From Camarhynchus parvulus (taxonomy: Eukaryota; Chordata; Aves; Passeriformes; Thraupidae), in contig NC_044571.1 in the NCBI RefSeq assembly GCF_901933205.1, positions 55,055,994-55,119,993 on the forward strand: 64,000 bases of DNA. Direction: 5' to 3'. Below, piece after piece: positions 60,351 through 64,000 of this stretch; positions within the stretch are counted from its first letter, which is position 1; the number at the start of each line of letters is the position of its first letter. The translations under genes and the position numbers were made by a program. A model generated the notes under the pieces. It saw only the letters and a list, made by a program, of their open reading frames with translations. It was not told where the DNA came from and searched no databases.

Positions 60351-63300
60351 CCCTTTTTTTCACTAACTCAGAGCTGTTCTACAACTCCCTCAGAACAGCA
60401 CATGACAGAGTATCAGAGGGAGGAGTATTGTAAGAGTGGACTTTGGTTTTTTCCTTAGGAAATTTTCTTTAGGTTTAAAGTACACTCCTGGTAATGCAGC
60501 ATGGAACACTGCAGTGTATTCAGGATCTGGAAGAGCTGAGTTTAGCCTTTGTTTCACTGAATGTCTATTTAAGCAGAGTGGTTATCAAAACAAAGGTCTA
60601 GGAAATCTCTTCTGCTAGCAAGTGCCCATGAAACGAAATGTATGGTTACAAATATCTTCAATTAATGAAAGCAGCTGACTGCAAGAGTTTAATCTCCTGG
60701 GGAGTGTTTCTTTTCAAGAGGTAATTTCAAAAATCTAATAATGTTGCCTCGATGTTACACTTTTTTCTCTCCTGTTTTGTACTTCTGACATTTCCCTTTC
60801 TTACCCTCTTTCCCTAATAAACCCCACCCAGAAACCAAATGTAAGGAAAAAACCCTTCAAATATATATCAGATTTAGGTATTTAATTTCACTAAAATTAT
60901 CCCTCCACAGTTATTCTTCTTCAATTTGAATATTTATTAAATAAATTTCTTCCAGACCCAATATCTTGAATGTCTATGTCATATAATATTTCAGCTGACT
61001 CTGCATTTGTGCTTACATATTGCAAAATATTTTCCAACAGAGCAATAAAAATGTTCTTTGAAGATCCAGACAGAAATTATGAATAAATATTGATACATTC
61101 ACACTTGGCTCATAGCTAAAAATACTCTTTTGAAACCAGCAGGTCAGGAAACAAATCGCTACTGAACTTCTCTATCACTGAATGGTATTGCAGCGCTTCT
61201 TTAAATTTAATTCCTGAATCTGTTCGGTGGGGGTTTTTGCTTGTTTTAACTTTAGATTATATCGCTTATGGGCACAAAATTTGTATTGTTTTCCTACAGT
61301 TTATTACAGAAGGCAAACTTACAATGTGTCATTTTTCAGTGACAAAGATCTATAAAAAGATTACTCTCAAATGAAAAGCTATAGAGAGTAGGGACAGGAA
61401 AATGGTGTCATCCTTCTCCTTTTATAATTTTTTATTTAATTTATAATATTATCAGGACAGTCATAAAATACTGTATGCAAATCTGATGGTTTCACAAAAA
61501 GAGTACTTAAAAATTATTCACAAATGTGTTGAGTTGTTTGAAGTCTAGAAATGTACATTGATTATCAAAACTAAGGGAATTGTATCTATTAATTTATAAC
61601 CAAGATTACATATTCATAAAAATGTTTCAGATGAAGTAGAAACAAAAATTCATTTCAGAGATTATATTTACTTGTTCACCTGTGTTATAAAAAGAATGGA
61701 ATAGCAGATTTTAACAGTCACATCTGGCTGTAAATCTATGAATTAAGCAGCAGATACCTTTTAAATCTCCTTCAAATATTATAAGTATGAATCAACTAGC
61801 AATTACCTGCTACATGAACCCAATATGTATGCATATGATACCGTACAAGAAATAAGGATCCTCCACTTGCTAATGTAATACAGATCATTCATTCAGCACT
61901 GAATTCCAAAGTTCTTGCCTCAATGTTCAGATCCGTTCCAGCTCTGGACACTCAACTTTCACTGCAGGTTTAATAAATATTTTAGTCTGTTTCACCTGCA
62001 ACCTGGCATCAGAAGGATCCAGTTCCAATGTTGTGAACTCAATCAACTGAGTAACTGTCTAGAGATGCTTCACTCTATACTGGTGGTAGAGAAAAGATAT
62101 AGTAATTACAATTCTACTCAACACACAAGAAATACAGGAAACCATTAGGAGACTAGATATAAGAAAAATATTTTCTACAGTGTGATTTAACAACTAGAAA
62201 CAGTAAAAATGTGTATTTCCTTGTATCTTGTAATTAAATGACTCATTTTAGCGACACTGTATAAACTTTTTTCTTACATAATTATCTAGTCAAAAAGAGA
62301 ACACTTGCAAAATCTAACCACTGACACATTTTTTTATTTTACACCTCTCACTGTGTTACGCATGGAGGGTTACAAAAATCTTTTGTTTTTTGAGAGTCAA
62401 ACTTTCTGACTTATTTGTTGTAAGTAATAAAATAAGAAGATTGACTAGACCTGTAAATTTAATTAAACAGTAATGATCTTTCCTAAGAATTCTAATACAT
62501 ATGAAGAAATACTGGATATATAAAATTGTTTTTAAATTCCTATTTTATTGAACTTGAAGCAATATTACAAGCTTTCAATTTTACAAAGGAAGAGTTTTTT
62601 TTCATTTTCATGATTTACTGATTAAATCTGCTTTTATAAAACTCTCAAAATACAAAAGTATTTTGCTACACTGCCTAGAAACATTAGGAATTTGACTTTA
62701 CAGAAGAGACAGGTAATGTACAGATTTAACAGATCATTCATAAATATCCCAATATAACCCTCTTTGATTAGCTGACTTTGTATGGACAGAAAAAAGAATT
62801 CTGAATACACCTAATCTTTAGAGTTTAATTTTCATTGACAATGTACGCCACAATTTCAGCCAGGAAAACATAGATCTTCTGGGAAAGAGAGATTCTGGGA
62901 AAGATAAAACTGGATGTGTTTGAATACACACCTACTACTGCTACTTAATAATTTCTGCATTGAAATAAATATTTTAACACTATCTATTAATCTACAATCA
63001 AGTTTCATTAAAATCTGGTATGATTTTAATCACTGGTCTTGGCACCCTTTCTTCTCATGTTGTTACATTATTAATTAAATAAATTAAATCAAGCACTACA
63101 TAGTAAGGCAAAATTCAGAGAGAAATGTGTTCTCAGACCTACAAGTTCCAACTTATATCACCCAACTTAGAAAGAAATAAATGCACGGCTAGGACTTTAG
63201 AAGTCCTAATTCTGAGATGTTGATAATTTTGTTGGCAGTTTCTCCCCTCTTCCTTTGCATCTCACAAGGCTAATTTCAGAAAGATAAGTTAAGATTTCTG

Positions 63301-64000
63301 AACTGTTTTGAACTCAGCCCACAGGAATCTATTATGTTTTTTGAGCTGAATATACCTGCCAACACAGCTGTACTTAGCAGATCCCAGGAGAAAAATATAT
63401 TTTTCTGTTTCCATCTATTTTGCTCTTTCAAAAGTCTTCTCATTTTGGAGATGAAATGATAGTGATTTATCAGAAATTACAACCTTTTATAAGTAAATGA
63501 TAAGACACACTTCTGAACTAACTTGACAACATCTTTCATTGTACTTACCTACATACCTAGGGATAATATCTAAGGAGTGAAATTTCTGGCGCTGGCAAAT
63601 GGAAAACTTTTGGGAATAAAATTTTAAACCTAATTAAGTCTGAAAATAAGACAATTTGAACTTTTATTACTGAATCTAGTTAATTAAAATATAAGAACAC
63701 ATAAAATCACTGCCATTTTAAAACACTGTAGTGCATGATTAAAACTTAGTAAGCTGCTTGGGTTTTATAGATGATGTAATATAAATGACAAATCTAATGC
63801 ATTTCTTTCTGTGCAGAAAATAGACCCACACTCAATGTACTAGCACAAAATAATGCCCACTAGACAAAATAAAAATGAACTCTCTAAAACAATTTGGAAC
63901 AGTCAATTACATATTCATGGGTATACTATCAAAGTGAAATAGTTGATAATAATGGAGGTATTTTATCAGTGATCACTGTAATTTGTTTTCCCATCATTTG
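60351..64000. other. AT-rich non-coding DNA, nothing recognised
   Basis: No gene, repeat family or structured RNA seen in the last 3.6 kb. The open frames at 60436-60618 and 61915-62148 are short and without motifs. Confidence 0.5.

Noticed and set aside
1..64000. tRNA, rRNA, CRISPR array or bacterial-type operon
   Set aside because: No cloverleaf B-box pattern, rRNA-like segment, or regularly spaced repeat array was seen. The repeats are of avian nuclear type.

Overview
This window looks like AT-rich, gene-poor nuclear DNA from a bird. The main evidence is at least ten fragments of CR1 non-LTR retrotransposon. Several keep the diagnostic end (AATCACAG/AATCATAG octamers followed by a 'TTGGAAGGGACC...TCATC...GTCCAACC'-like stretch), and there are solo-LTR-like pieces of avian ERVL type. 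No SINE family and no mammalian repeat was seen. The songbird-like look of the LTRs is an impression from memory, so the order cannot be fixed from this window. No bacterial-type gene organisation, rRNA, tRNA or CRISPR array was seen.

I find no credible intact protein-coding gene. The open reading frames are short (longest about 150 codons), have no recognisable domains, and mostly fall in CR1 copies, low-complexity tracts or antisense to repeats. The window is best read as an intergenic desert or part of a very long intron. A few stretches have splice-site-like borders (3318-3444, 48154-48215, the acceptor before 45436); they are listed as candidates only.

Layout: 1-6.37 kb is AT-rich DNA with one CR1 (441-925). 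6.37-7.26 kb is a nested pair, an older CR1 split by a younger one. A long CR1 lies at 11.20-11.83 kb, with two fragments at 15.6 and 19.6 kb. A GC-richer island at 21.48-22.45 kb has LTR-like signals. A second GC-richer island at 25.52-26.13 kb holds degenerate open stretches of unknown origin. 26-40.5 kb is almost repeat-free apart from a long CCTT microsatellite at 34.19-34.30 kb. 40.5-43.5 kb is a repeat cluster: a CR1, an LTR-like element split by another CR1, and a further CR1. ERVL-like LTR pieces lie at 51.33-51.57 and 59.78-60.35 kb, and an old CR1 at 55.76-55.94 kb. All CR1 copies left of 41 kb are on the minus strand and the three to the right are on the plus strand.

Nothing here amounts to a new gene system. 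The observations most worth checking are the two nested insertions, several stem-loops (33.13-33.20, 46.28-46.32, 48.72-48.78 kb), the two unclassified GC-richer islands, and a 48-bp degenerate dispersed repeat pair. Family assignments were made by eye from remembered consensus sequences, without database comparison.
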